Positions 1 through 12,180 are shown, counted from the stretch's first letter. The stretch: 64,000 nt of DNA from Vitis vinifera (GCF_030704535.1 NC_081815.1:6520501-6584500), one strand, 5' to 3'. Program-made: numbers and translations. The notes: a model not told the origin generated them from the letters alone.

Positions 1-2061
1 CCTGGTAAAAACCCAATTCAGACCTTGGCTTTTCACCTCTACCATCACTGTAGTCATGAAAGAAGGGATTGTTTTCAAAGCACTTGGTGTTACTGCTATC
101 GATGTTGCTGATATAGGAGTAATCTTCCTTGGAGGGGGCGAGCTTTGTTTGCTTCATCTGGAATGAATGATCCTGATGCGCAAAGAGATTTGGGTGACAA
201 TTCTCATCATCTTCAAAGGTTGTCCATCTGGTTGAGTGGCCACGCTTCTCTCTGGCAGCATTTCGCATACTCTCCATCTCTCCCACGTGATCCTTGAATT
301 CCTTTTTCACCACATCCAACACCACATCTCCATACCGATCACACCATGACCTTGATGATCATCACAAAACAAGGGAAGATTAGTGAACACTTATTTTAGC
401 TGCTTATTTTCACTGTAATTGAAGTTCTTTTAACCCACTTCAATGTGCAAACATTGGCTCTAAGTGAAGGAACCATCTACACCAGAAGAAAGAAAATGGT
501 TGCCTTACTTGGGAAAGAACTTTTTCAGGTCTGCTTTGTCAACAGGAAGCTTGGTGGAAATTGCTTCAATCTGATCATTCCTGAGAAATCAAATGACAAA
601 AGATAGAAAGGAACATTGAGTAGCCATCGTATAAACACTAAATAAATAGAAATTGAGTCATGGTTCCGTGAGAAATCCTTACGAAAATTGAAGATTGTGG
701 TTTGTGGTATTGAGTTCCGTCTGAATTAGCGACAGCTCCTTCTTTATTTTCTCCCCCAACACCTACAAACGTGAGAAAATTATCAGGCTTGAGAAGATAA
801 CAGTCCTAATTTACTTGGAACAAAATGAATACAAGTCTTAAGAGTTCAAACCTTATCGATGAAAAAATCTGAGGAGGAACCATTAGAATGTATCTTCCTC
901 TTTATTTGTTTTGTATCAGGGCCCTCCCCAATGGGGCTAGCTACAAGCTGACAAGGTCCCAAATAAGATTCAATATCTGATCTCTCGCTAAGGGGCAATG
1001 GAGTTGTCTCGTCTTCCCAGTTGTTTCTCTTCCACTTCTTCAACCCCTCAAACCCCCATTGCTTCTTCCCCGATTTTGAAACTTTTTCCTCAGATTCAGG
1101 CACATTTTCACTGCCTTCCTTCTGAAACAGAGTCCGAAATACTTTCTTCTTTGCCTTGTCGGCACCGCTCTTTTCAACCTTCACTGTCTCCACTGGTATG
1201 CTTTCTGGCATAAGTATGGATCGAGTTTCACTTTCTTTCTCCTTCAAATGGATGTTCCAAAAAGGGTTTTCTCTAGACAACCCCAACTCATTATGCCCAG
1301 AATGTTCCGACACTGGACCGATGATGCTCTTTTCTTCCCTGTTCTTTACATTCTTATGAGGCGTTGTAAAGCTCAAAACTGAGGCCACGCCTTTAATCTG
1401 CTTTATAGCTGAACCGTGTTTCGATTTGCTCTTTGAATTTGAACTTTCTTTGCTAAGCAAGCACTGTTCATCCCTCAGGTCAATGACTGACCACTCCTCT
1501 TCTGAATTTTCCTTCTGATTCGCAACAATTACGTCTCTGGCCTCGATCTCAGCCCCTTGAACTGCAAGCCTCTGTAACAAAGGCCTCTTCGAAGAATGAT
1601 ACTCATCCGCCGTAATGCATTTTGCGTAAAACAGCTCCTACAACAAAGAACAAAGGAAAGCACTCAATTAAGGATTTTAAAAATATTTTCCATCGAAACA
1701 AACAGACCCAAAATCTCAAAACCCAAAAAGCAAAAACTACCTGCAAAAATAGCAGCTTATCCCTCAAGATCACAGGTTGCTCTTGATCGGCTGGAGAAGC
1801 GATAAGGGTCTCGAGTAAATGAGATCGAAAAGATGAAACCTCGTGTTCTGCTAAGATTCCTTCTTTACAAAGGCCCATCAATTTGAGTATTTGATGGAAG
1901 GAATCTTGCTGCCATTTCAGATTATCCGACTGCAGCTTCGATAGCTTCTGCTCGGCCGCTGGCAGCCGCCGCTTCTTGAAGGAGAAGGGAAGGATGGTCT
2001 TGCAGAGAGAGGTGATCGAGTCATGAAGAGTGGAGTAGTATGTGGGTGTGTATGAGTACAT
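1..2061 (-). CDS. Conserved plant protein of unknown function, 3' end cut off by window edge
   Basis: Five exons read on the minus strand: 1741-2061, 852-1637, 683-762, 509-580 and 1-350 (continues beyond the window). All junctions are GT-AG and the frame stays open for 536 codons. The start is the ATG at 2061 (MYSYTP, A at -3); the upstream in-frame codon at 2109 is TTG, not ATG. The N-terminal 140 residues are the conserved part: a basic FSFKKRRLPAAEQKLSK stretch, a helical segment containing NLKWQQDSFHQI, then RDKLLFLQELFYAKC across the first intron. The middle (exon 2) is Lys/Ser/Glu-rich and probably disordered; the C-terminal part contains DVVKKEFKDHVGEMES. I recall this N-terminus from uncharacterised dicot proteins but know no biochemical role. 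No signal peptide or membrane segment is visible. Confidence 0.82.
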
Positions 2062-3779
2062 TTTTGAACCTTTGTTTTCTGGTTGCGGACCGATGAAGGG
2101 ACTGATCAATGATTGTAGATGCTGGTTGTGATTTGCCAGAGCTATTCAATTGGGTTCTGTAAATTTCGATTTTTATTTTGATTTTCCTTTCCTCTTGATG
2201 AAGTCGATTTGTGTACGTTTATTGTGTGAAGATACTGTTCAAAAATTTGAAATTTCGGGTGCTCTGAACGGTCACTTGAAACTAGCCGTTGTGGACTAGG
2301 ATGAAAATGGGAAATGTCACCGTCGTCAATTATTTCTGGATAAAACGACGCCGTTTTCACATGTTCGCTTGCTTATTTTATTTTCAAAATTTGCTTAACC
2401 CAATATATGTTTTTATTATTGTATTTGCACTTCATATCTCTCCTTTTAAGAAATCTAATAATTTTACCTGGCAAAATTTTCTCCCTCATACTTCACCTAC
2501 TTTTTAACTTTTAAAAATGGTTTGAAAATGTATTTTGAAAATTCCACAATGTTTAAATTTGTGCGGACAAAATATTTTTAAATTATGATTTTATATTAAG
2601 GGTTATTTTCATTCAAAATATCATAAATATTAAATAGGAATTTTGGAGAAAAAAAAATGGTTAGATAGAAATTAAGGAAAATTCATAAAATTATTAGACA
2701 AAATTCTAAAAAAAATGATATGATAAGTAATAATAAAAATATTGAAGTTGTTGTTGCTTTTTTAAAAAAATAATAATAATACATGTGTGATAGTACAATA
2801 ATATGTCATAATTAAGAAAAAATTTAAAATGATGATGTTTGTAGTTTTTATGTATTAAAGTATATAGAAAAAATATGATCATTTTTTTGTTTACAAATGC
2901 TTACAATTTTGTTTACTAATTTATGTTTTTCATGTGTTACTTAATAAAAGATATTAAAAAATTAATTAAGAAAATTATTTTTAATGAAATTTGAGAATAA
3001 GATATTTAAATTTTATTTATTTATTAAAATTTTATTCTTAATATTTCATTTGATAGGGAAGTTTTTAAGGATATAAATTAAGATTCATATGTTTAGTGTG
3101 CACAAAAGTATATAGATGAATAAGTGGTTTATTTGGTGAAGCACAAGGTTGGAGCTCCCTCATGCACTCCTTATTTCAATCTTAATTTAAAATTTTTCCA
3201 CATTCAAGAGATTTGTGTCTTCATTAATCTTTTGGATACTCTCATCACTTAACCTAACTCCAATATAACATAATGCCTCCATCATGATAAACTCTTACAA
3301 TATGATAAGATTGAAAGACAAAATGGGTAACGCCTCTTATTCGATCATAAACTCTTCCAATATGATAATATCTAAATCCAAAATAGGATAAGCAATCACA
3401 CATCTTACAAAGGAAAGGAGGTAGATGATTTATAGGTTCCCACCTCATTTTACTTTAATTTTTTTTAGAGTAATACTAAGTTTGACAAATTAGATATCCC
3501 TCATTGACAATCCCATGGGCAGTCATTTGTATGCAGGTTGTAGTTGTGCCCTCTATTCAAACAACTTTCTTGTTGTAGAGTGGATGAGGATATGCATGAT
3601 TAGAATGATCAACCAAACATCAATCAACCATTTCAAAAAAGTGTAAGATTGTTGGTTTTGAAAAATAGCTCAATTATAGTCATTGATCTTATTGTATTTA
3701 TAAAAACATTGAATTCTAATCTTTTAAAGATTTTTAGATTTTGCCAAGTAGTTTTTAATTTCAAAAGAACTTCTAGCCT
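2062..3779. other. Intergenic, AT-rich; short local duplication
   Basis: This is the 5' flank of the minus-strand gene ending at 2061 plus AT-rich spacer. I see no coding exon. A roughly 60-bp direct duplication starts at 3287 and 3347 (each begins ATAAACTCTT followed by CCAATATGATA or ACAATATGATA). Confidence 0.6.
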
Positions 3780-4980
3780 TTGAATCTCGTATAAAAAGTA
3801 CGATGAGCAAGAGGAGATTTACTACTAAAGGATATAAAGCTAAGGAATATTTGGACCTAATGCCTATGGATATGTGTGGACCTTTTAATGTTCATATACA
3901 AAGATGATATGAGTATTTTACCACTTTTATTGATGAATGCTCTAAGTTTTGATATGTGTATCTAGTATATAAGAACTTGATGTCTTAGATAAATTCATTG
4001 AATTTAAGGTAAAATTGGATGACCTATTAGGTAAACATATGAAGGCCCTTTGATTAGATCGAAGTGGTGATTTTTGTGTTTAGTAGGTTCAATACTTTCC
4101 TTAGGAATGATGGGATTATATTCCAATTGTGTGTACAAAGGACTCCATTGCAAAATGAAGTAATGGAAAAAAGAAATCAAACTTTAATAGACATAATGAT
4201 ATTGATGATTAGTTTCTCATCACTTCCCACATCCTTTTAGGGATATATCTTGGAGACCGTCTTACCTCTTTAACCTAAGAGGTATATTAATTTGTAGGAT
4301 ATCCAAAAAGATCTCATGGGATTATCACCTTTATAGTTAGAATTGTCAAAAAGTGTTTGTTGTTACGAATACTAGATTTTTTATGAAGACTATGATAAGG
4401 AATAAGGTAAAGAGTGATACAAACTAGGGAATGTTAGAAGATAGTGCCTCATTTTCACAATATACTTTAGATCCAGGGGAATAGAGACATATCATTCTTG
4501 ATACTTTTAACACACAAGTACTTCATGATAGTGGGAGGATTACATCCCGTGAATTATGATAAGTTATGGTAAAGAGTTATGAAGTAAGAGTTAAAATTTT
4601 TAAGTTATAGCATAATTTGGGAACTTGTAGAAGAACATGAAGGGATAAAAGTCATAGGTATAAAGGTTGAGACTTAAGTGGCTAAGGTTATAGTTCGAAA
4701 CAGTGTTTTGACTATGGAAAAACCTTTTCATTAGTAGTCACTCTCAAATTCATCAAAGTACTCTTATCCATTGAAACATATCTCAATTATGAGATATGAC
4801 AATTGAATATCAAGATAACATTATTAAACAATTATCTTAATAGTAGCATCTATATGATGCAATCAAACATTTTCATAACAAAGAACCAAGAGCATCTAGT
4901 ATGCAAGTTGCATAAATTCATTCATGGATTAGTGCAAACATTTTGCTTATGGAACAAGTGTTTTAATTAGGAGATCAAGA
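3780..4980 (+). pseudogene. Decayed Ty1/Copia retrotransposon: integrase and reverse transcriptase remnants
   Basis: Plus-strand translation with frameshifts and stops gives recognisable Copia polyprotein blocks. At about 3880-4080 comes the integrase core (GPFNVH, then YFTTFIDE, then a GKHMKAL-like block, then LDRSGDF where LRSDRGGE is expected). At about 4100-4260 comes the next block (GIIFQLC, TPLQNEVMEKRNQTL, a WGY-like stretch). At about 4700-4975 comes reverse transcriptase (FIKVLLSIETYLNYEI, SIYMMQSNIFI, then EHLVCKLHKFIHGLVQ, matching the family CKL-KSIYGLKQ block). The first RT catalytic Asp (usual QMDV) reads Asn (QLNI). Many in-frame stops show it is dead. No LTRs were identified. 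Confidence 0.8.
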
Positions 4981-6049
4981 CCTTTATGTAGACCCTAGAA
5001 TTTATCTGAATCTTTCTTTTCAATCATTTTTATTTTATTTTTTATTTATTTATTTTCATTTTTAATTTTTATTTTATTTTTCTTTATATTACTTATTTTA
5101 TTTTATTTTTGGGTCCTTTCCTTTTATCTTTATTTTTAGATCCATTTCTTTTTGACTTTAGCCTAAGTTTCAGGCTCAATACTTACCCATTTTAATTAGA
5201 TCAAATCTTGGCCCTTGCAATTCCTACCATTCATTCAAAGAGAAGCCCTAAAGACCAATCTTCCTATTTTTCCCACATTTGTCGTCCCATCTTCCTTTTT
5301 CCTTTCTTCCTTTTTTTTTTTTTTTTCTTTCTTTCTTGCACATTTCTTTTTTCTCTCATTCAAAACTAGTTGTCCATTTCCGATTTCTTCTTCTCATTCT
5401 CTCTCTCTCTCTCTCTCTCCCTACATTTCTTTCTCTCTCTTCTATTCCTTCTCATACCTATTGATACCCAAAACAACCACTTCGCAACCACTGATCTAGT
5501 AATCGTGGCTACCTTCCACCTCATTTTTGTCACATTCACACTCGCAGTGCACCCATTGGTGGCCACACACCATCATTCATGGTCATCCCTTCTTCACACT
5601 AGATTCATTGTCATGGATGTCTCACATTTCCTCTCACATCCACTACGTAGTTTACCTTGCCACCCATTTTGCTTCACCCTAAGGCTTTAAAAATGAGATA
5701 AGTCTTTATTTATTTATTTTTTATCTTATCTCCACAATATTTCTTTTCGTTTCGAGTTTGGTTTTTTGAGATCTAAATATTGATTTTGGGACGTTCCTTT
5801 TGTTGAGACATTGGTATGAATTTAGGTTGTATTTCAAATTGACTTGGATTTGGATTTGGTTTTGGGTTTGCTTGTATTTGGGTCAGTATCCTCACACTAT
5901 GTTGAAAATGAGAAAATACATAACATGTTGGAAGCAGGTGGAGTGGTTGAAGACAAGGTATATGCATGAGTAGATTTTAAGGGGAACTTGATTTGTATTA
6001 AAGGGAGAAGATGGAAGCAGAAAAATGGAATAGGAGAACATTGACAAGT
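4981..6049. other. Intergenic, T-rich low complexity and a CT microsatellite
   Basis: A TTTTATTTTATTT-type tract covers about 5020-5115, T-runs lie at 5305-5330, and a (CT)n run lies at about 5397-5421. The open frames here come from pyrimidine-rich simple sequence. The remainder to 6049 shows nothing recognisable. Confidence 0.6.
5397..5421. repeat. (CT)n microsatellite
   Basis: Uninterrupted CT dinucleotides within a wider pyrimidine-rich tract. Confidence 0.85.
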
Positions 6050-6212
6050 GTGTGACACCTAGACAAGTGTGCTCTCGACCTAATGGCTTCAAGTGCAACT
6101 TGTGTTCAAAGATTCGTTGATTCACAAGATTCTGAAATTCACACTAAGTATCACATTTTGCTACTTTCTTTATCGATGTGAGAGCCTAGATATTCGTTGT
6201 CGAGAGTTGTTT
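6050..6212 (-). pseudogene. 5.8S rRNA pseudogene
   Basis: On the minus strand the sequence follows plant 5.8S rRNA over nearly its full length of about 160 nt, from the 5' AAACRACTCTCG-like start at about 6212 through a GATAAAGAAAGTAGC-like segment (GATGAAGAACGTAGC in the functional gene) to the 3' end near 6050. Most differences are C to T or G to A at sites that are CpG in functional genes, the pattern expected after cytosine methylation and silencing. It lies directly downstream of ITS1 and 18S remnants in normal rDNA order. Confidence 0.88.
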
Positions 6213-6475
6213 ATGTGAATGAAACAACGACACCAAGGATTAAGGCAACAGGAGGGTGTTGGTTCATTTGTACGGTTCTTTGGCATATTTCGCGCTAGGG
6301 TTCGTTGTTTGCTCTAAAGAGTTGTCCAAGTCGTTCCCTGCCCATGCGCGAGGCATGATGATGGGTGAGGCTCCCAATCGAGGGAAAATGAGTGGTAGGC
6401 TCGTACCCACCCCACTTAGTCCCCAAGAGTGTTGCAACGTGTCCATGGGTCATTTTGTTATGTAGAGATTTGATA
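6213..6475 (-). pseudogene. ITS1 remnant of the rDNA unit
   Basis: This spacer lies between the recognisable 18S 3' end and 5.8S 5' end. Its length (263 bp) and higher GC content than the flanks fit ITS1. Identity rests on position; I did not align it to a reference. Confidence 0.75.
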
Positions 6476-6513
6476 ATGATCCTTTACAGGTTCACCTATA
6501 GAAACCTTGTTAT

Positions 6514-6544
<31 letters not shown>

Positions 6545-6893
6545 ATGGATTTTTCACGATAGTGCGGACAATAGACTGCCCACGTTGTTGTGATCCAAAG
6601 ACTTCACCGGACCATTTAATCAATAGGAATGATGGGCGGTGTGTACAAAAGGTAAGAACGTAGTCAACATAAACTAATGGCTCATGTTTACTAGAAATTC
6701 CTTGTTGAAGACCAACAATTGCAAAGATTATGTGGGCTTGTCAACCAAGGCTATAGACTCGTTGAATACATCAATGTAACACACATGCGGTCCAAAACAT
6801 CTAAGAGCATCATAGACCTGTTGTTGCCTCAAATTTCCTTATCCTAAATTGTCATAGTCCCTCTAAGAAGCTAGCTACGGAGGATCACTTGTT
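6476..6893 (-). pseudogene. 18S rRNA pseudogene, 3' end only
   Basis: The plus strand reads as the reverse complement of the plant 18S 3' domain, starting at GATCCTTTACAGGTTCACCT (functional: GATCCTTCCGCAGGTTCACC), then CTTCTCCTTCCTCTAAATGA, CTTCACCGGACCATT, the universal GGGCGGTGTGTACAAA segment, GAAGACCAACAATTGCAA, GGCTATAGACTCGTTGAA, and TCTAAGAAGCTAGCTACGGA near the break. A short internal block appears deleted after the CAACAATTGCAA segment. CpG sites are largely mutated. Only about the last 400 nt of the 18S are present, so it cannot give a functional rRNA. Confidence 0.9.
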
Positions 6894-9263
6894 TTGTGCA
6901 TCCATATAACGTAGAGCTTCCTTCAATCCAAACAATTATGTGAAACTATGAGCTTCCTTCAATCCAAACAATTATGTAAGACTATCCAATCACATCTTAT
7001 AAAATTAAACTCTAGGATCATATGATATTATTTTATTCATAAAAAATTATTTAAAGTGATAGGTTTTAGAATCCATTTGGTAGTGTTTCTCGTCAAAATG
7101 GTTTACTGACAATGTTTTTTTCTATAGCTTATTTATGAAAAACACTTATATAAGAATCAAAAAAAGAGATTCTAATAGTGTTTTTCACAATGTGTCGTAT
7201 GAGTATAAAAACATTTTTAATATTAATAAACTACCAAAAAAGATATATGCTTTAATTACAAAAAAGAAATATTATAATAAAACAAGAACTTTTCATTACA
7301 AAAGAATATATAAACATTTATATGAAAAAGAATATATAAATATTTATATTGTTAAAAAAGCTAAAAAATAATCATTTGTATGATTACAAGAAAATTTTTA
7401 AAAATATTTACAAAAAAAATGTTTAATTAATAAATAAACATCGATCATGATATAAAAAATTTTCAAAATAAAATAATTGATTTTATTTGTTTGTATCTTC
7501 ATCCTGTGTATTTATACCATCATTCAATGACCAAAATTTTAGATAAACTCTAAATAACTTCGATTGTATCTAACTTGGACGTTTCCATGTGTCCATTGTC
7601 TCATTGCCTTAGTTAATGGGCTAGACTCATATACTACCAACTTTGCTTTCATTGTGTCAAAATTTTCATTCAAACCTTGCGCCAATATTAAGAGGAAAAG
7701 GGGTGTTTTAGGCGTGCATTCTTACATGGATTCTTGCACAAAATAGAGAAAGTTGATTAGGACAGGATTACATTTTATATCAAATTACTCAATTTGATAT
7801 CTTGTGCGCATCCCATGACCACTGACGGGTGGATATCATATTAGAATCGGAAGTTTCGTGCTAAGCAAGATCAATTAAAGGACCAATGTAGCTAATGACT
7901 CATATTAGTGGGGAAAATGACACACCCACTTTGTCCATATTGCGACATTAGTAAAGCTAGGCTTCTACTCTCTCCTCTCCTAAAAATGGAGTGCATTAAA
8001 TAAACCCAAAAGATGCACAATCATCAGCCTTCTGTGTGATTCAAAAAGCAGAATCGATGATCTTTGGTCCGACAAGAGATGATGGACACATTTTTGAATG
8101 ATTAAACCATAGGACACCCCATGGTTTCTCATACCCTATCCTTTTTATTGTTGGTCCCACTCATAGACGAGCGATGCATTATTTGTACTCAATTTCCGTG
8201 GTGGGCACATGAAATGGACGGAAAGTGATCTCTGGTGCCTCTACCATCACTTGCTTCTACTATGGAACAAGTGGGTAATCATCCAGTAGAATCAATTCAT
8301 CTCTACTACACAACATTTCAGATAGAAATTGAGGACACATGTTAGATTGATCCTCCATCACCACCCACCAAAGCAAGTTGGTAGGTCCTTCATCCAAGGT
8401 GACTTTCCAATGGATTAGGTCTTGGCTACAATTTTGTTACTGTTGTTAGGTCACGGCAAAGTGCTTGAGATTTGATGAATAGGAAAAATATGCTCCTATA
8501 CCCTAGGTTGTCCATCTAGAATTTAGCATCAACTTAAAAAGTAAGTCTAAGACGCGGGATTTGGTGCGATTTGAATGACATAAAAGGGATTTACGTAGTC
8601 GCACTTAAAATCAATTGATTTTTAGATGAGATGACTAAACCTTTAGGTGGTGATGCAATAAATTACATCTGCACCTATTTTCTGATTCAACATAATTAAC
8701 TTTGTTGATGTTCTATTTCTGATAATTCCGCCTGGGCTATCATTATCTTGGATTCCCTCAGAAGCGTTGGTTGATGCATGCAGACAACAAACGTTGGTTA
8801 CCTCATTAACATCTAGAGACTTAGTTGGTGAATGGTCTAATCAAGGCAGTGATCTGTTGAAAATTCTTGTGATTTAACAGTGTCAATTCTTAATATTTTC
8901 TTCCATGAGTACATCATCTTTCAGACTAACCACAATTGCGGAAAGTAGTTCCTTTGGCAAGAAGACTTCTTAGTTTTCATTTGATAGTACAAAATCTTGA
9001 TCTCTTTCAGGTTGGTTTAATATATATACATATAAATTAATCATAGAAAGGGTAAGTTTATTAAAGATTATTATTCTTGTGTACTTGCTTGAAACCCAGA
9101 ATACCTTTTACAAATTTAGAAAATAATTACAACAGGAGATAGTAGATTCTTAGACAAACCTCACAACTTGCTGCTCACCAACCCAAACAAACTACAAGAA
9201 TGTCTTTCCTGAGAGAGAGAGAGAGGGGAAATCAAGGAGAAGAAAAAGTATTGAACGATTTGG
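6894..9263. other. Intergenic; unrecognised, with a short direct repeat
   Basis: A direct repeat of about 36 bp (GAGCTTCCTTCAATCCAAAC core) occurs at about 6913 and 6950 beside the rDNA pseudogene. 7000-7500 is AT-rich. 7500-8900 has more balanced composition and could be old transposon sequence, but I cannot name a domain. About 9060-9263 is the likely 3' UTR of the RING gene. Confidence 0.5.
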
Positions 9264-10028
9264 TTAAGAAACAAAGATCCCCATTCTGCAACATGGACAA
9301 TGGGCATTAGTCTCCAGCCATGGCATCAAACACCTTGAGTGGAAACGGTGAGCGCAGGGCAGGTGCACCAGGCTCTCGCCAGCCTTGAACCCCTCCAGGC
9401 AGATCGCGCACTCCACTTGGTCTGAGGCCTTCCAGCTCAACTTGCCCCAGCTGAATCTCTTTGAACCACTCCTCTTTGATCCAAACACCTCTGTCTGCAG
9501 TTCCCCTACCACCATGGCTCTTCCATCTACTATCCTCAAGCTTTCCTTGCTCTTATTCCTGAATCCAATTATCAAAATACAATGATTAAACACACATAAG
9601 AACGGACAATTGTAACTCTTCTGTCTGTTAATTACCTTGTGGGTTCTGATTTTCTTTGGGTTCTCAGCCTCTCATCCAATCTTTCCTTGGCTTCTCTCGC
9701 CACGCCTCCCAGTTTCTCGTCGCTGTATGCTTGGTTCAATACGCTTCTTTGCTGTTTTTGATTTCAGATAATTTCAGAAATAACTAAGAAAAAAAAACCG
9801 ACACCCCATTTATAGAGATTTAGAAAAAGATAAGGTTGATTATGCCGATAGTAGTACCATAGAAGAGCTTGAAGTGGCGTGGTGGTTTTCATGGTTGCTT
9901 GTATAGAGACAGAAAGAGGACCGCCTTGTGCAGCCGTGGACCGCCACCGTCGGAGAGTCCGAGCACCCTCCACTCTGGTGGAATCGTCTCCTTCGAGCAC
10001 ATTCCACACCAGGAAGCATTCCAGCCAT
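9264..10028 (-). CDS. RING-H2 finger E3 ubiquitin-protein ligase
   Basis: Three exons on the minus strand, 9858-10028, 9636-9751 and 9264-9558, encode 193 residues; splice sites are GT-AG and phases match. The start ATG at 10028 opens with MAGMLPGVECARRRRFHQSG, which I recall as strongly conserved in a small family of plant RING proteins. Exon 2 encodes a basic helical segment (NQAYSDEKLGGVAREAKERL). The C-terminal exon carries the RING: CAIC, then LPCAHRFHSRC, then CPCC, giving C-x2-C ... C-x-H-x2-H-x2-C ... C-x2-C, an H2-type zinc-binding set. RING-H2 domains recruit an E2 enzyme to ubiquitinate substrates; the substrate here is unknown. No membrane segment or signal peptide is seen, so a cytosolic or nuclear protein is likely. 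Confidence 0.9.
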
Positions 10029-10195
10029 CTCTACCCTCTACTATATATATGTATCTACAAACAAATAAACTCCAAAAAAGAAAGATTTGTTTATATATGC
10101 ATTCAATTCAGCAGCGGCTCTAGACCTTGTCTCCCATCTTCAATCTGCCTAGAACAATGAAAGAAGAAGCAATCAGAAACAAGAGTATCCCACAT

Positions 10196-10196
10196 G

Positions 10197-10232
<36 letters not shown>
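10196..10232. repeat. (TA)n microsatellite
   Basis: TA dinucleotide run with a few interruptions at its right end. Confidence 0.85.
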
Positions 10233-10463
10233 AACATAAACGAACTCCAATTAAGCAGCTGTTCTGAACTCACATGTTTCAGCACAGTGTGAGTAGAAAG
10301 GAAATCATGATTGAATCAATGAAACAAAAGAGAAAACAGTGAGAGAGATGATATTGGCAGACAAGAGCGGGACCCCGGCATTGATGGATTCCATCGACAG
10401 TTTTGCTTCCATCATTTTCAACATCTCCATCTATGTATCAATTATTTTCGATTTTCATTTTTG

Positions 10464-10471
<8 letters not shown>

Positions 10472-10494
<23 letters not shown>

Positions 10495-10495
10495 T
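10472..10495. repeat. (AT)n microsatellite
   Basis: Pure AT dinucleotide run following an A9 tract. Confidence 0.85.
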
Positions 10496-11453
10496 TAGAA
10501 ATGTGAGTTGAGAGAATAGAAAGATTGACGGAGAAGGACGATGGACTGACTAGACATTTGGACACCCAAGGTGAGCTAGCCACGTGACCAACCAAATACT
10601 GCCCTACCCCCTCTTCATCCTCCTCCTCTCCCTCTTTATATTTGTTTTCACGTTCTCTCCTTTGTTTTTATTCACACGACCGCCGGCTGGCCTGCTGCCA
10701 AGCATCCTATCTTCAATAACTTCTTTTAAAAGTAGGTCCCCAATGGGGCCATCCTGTGCATATCGGATTATTTCATCTATGCATTTTAAATCTTCTTAAC
10801 AAAATCCGATTTTATTACTATTTATCTTTGTAACATCATACTTCAACCATCGCATTTGAAAATCAATTGATGTTCAATGGGAGTGGGTCAAATTTTTTAT
10901 GATATGCTACAAGTTTGTTCTAAAAATGGTACCCATGACCCAGTTATAAGATCGGGTTTTTATTATCTCTTCTGAAAATCAATTAATGTTTAATAAGGAT
11001 AGGTTAAACCTTTTATGATATCTAACTCTACGAATTTATTCTAAAAGTCATCATTTTGAATCTTTGATGACATGTCTTCGGGTTTAAGAGTGGCATTATT
11101 GCACCCCAATAACCTTATTCATATTCTTTTATTTTGTGATCTCATTTTTTTTATCTAATTTAATTTATTCATACACAATGATCTACGATTTATATTTCAT
11201 TGTGTATTTTCAATGATCTAGAATCATCTTCAACAAATACTAATTTAATGTTCTGGAATTTTCCAAATAATTAATACTTCAAACCAAAACATGTGTATTA
11301 TAATGAAATGATTCTATTATATTGTGATTGTCACATTAGTAATCAATATTTCCTTAATTAATTAATTATAACTATTATCACTGCAATTATTAATTAATTA
11401 ACAAAAAGAATAGCAAAAGGAAGGAAAAAGAAGAACCTTATCTGCATTTATGG

Positions 11454-11653
11454 ATGGCTGACATCATCCAAAACCAGCTTACTTGGCCATCTTGTGTTGA
11501 TCCCAACAAACTAAACGGTGTCCCTTTTCATCAGTCACTACTACTCCAGGACAAAAGCGGAAGGAGGAAAAAAACAAGAACACAGACGAAAACTAAAAAA
11601 ACAAATAGGCCATTGCCAGTGGAGCTCTCAGTATCTGCCCCATCTGCTTCAGT
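11454..11653 (+). CDS. Possible small or first-exon coding segment, unrecognised
   Basis: An ATG at 11454 opens a frame MADIIQNQLTWPSC... with a Lys/Thr/Arg-rich centre (GRRKKTRTQTKTKKT). Within the frame, at about 11649, lies a strong donor-like CAGTAAGT, after which base composition turns AT-rich; the frame itself runs on to 11735. This could be a first exon or a gene fragment. I found no convincing second exon and do not recognise the sequence, so it may be chance. Confidence 0.2.
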
Positions 11654-11867
11654 AAGTTCTTCAAATTTCACCCATTTCATGAATTGTCAAAATTTGGAAT
11701 TTAGAATCAAATTCTTTTGGCTCCAAGGCATCTAGAAAACAAGACAAAAATATATTTTAAAAAAAAACAAAAAACAATCATATACTTTGGGACTCCCAAT
11801 CTTTTGTTTACAATGTGAGAAAAATTGATAAAGGAGAGGGAGACATGATTTATGCTTTATTTATTTG

Positions 11868-12180
11868 AGAAGTGTTTTTAAATAGTTTTTTAAAATTGTT
11901 TTATGATATTTTGTAAAATAATTTTTTTTTTGAAAATTTAAAATATTTTTAAAATATTTTTTATATTTTAAAATATCTTTTATATATAGTGTTTTTATGT
12001 TTAATCATTCTTTATATTTATATAATTATTTTTTAGATTTTAGAAAATAAGTAAGAAGACTAAAAATAACTAAGAGATGTTATTAAAAATACTTTGTTTT
12101 CAATTTTTAAGAATAGTAATTTATTGTTTGTTTCTAGTTGGAAAATTATTTTCAAAACCAGTTACTAAATATTACACTAG
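11868..12180 (-). mobile_element. AT-rich TIR element (family A), inverted copy
   Basis: The reverse complement matches the family A core shared by copies at 12250, 14650 and 49290: a TTTTAAAAAATAATTATA-like block, then an ATTAAAAATAAAA-like block, with outer ends resembling GTTTGGTAACTATTTT. It has no coding capacity. Confidence 0.55.

Larger units (their letters stand above)
10029..11453. other. Intergenic, 5' flank of RING gene, AT microsatellites
   Basis: This holds the upstream region of the minus-strand RING gene, two (AT)n runs and a G-box core (CACGTG) at about 10580. The CT-rich open frame at 10584-10799 has no recognisable protein. About 10860-11060 contains two diverged repeats with an AATCAATTxATGTT segment and a TTTATGATAT segment. 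Confidence 0.5.

Noticed and set aside
2061..2109. Longer N-terminus for the first gene starting at 2109
   Set aside because: The codon at 2109 is TTG; the first true ATG in frame is at 2061 with a favourable A at -3.
5215..5690. Overlapping open frames in both directions
   Set aside because: They are created by T-runs and CT repeats; the predicted peptides are Phe/Ser/Leu-rich with no domain.
7135..7371. 78-codon Lys/Tyr-rich frame
   Set aside because: Composition reflects A-rich DNA; no domain or conserved pattern.
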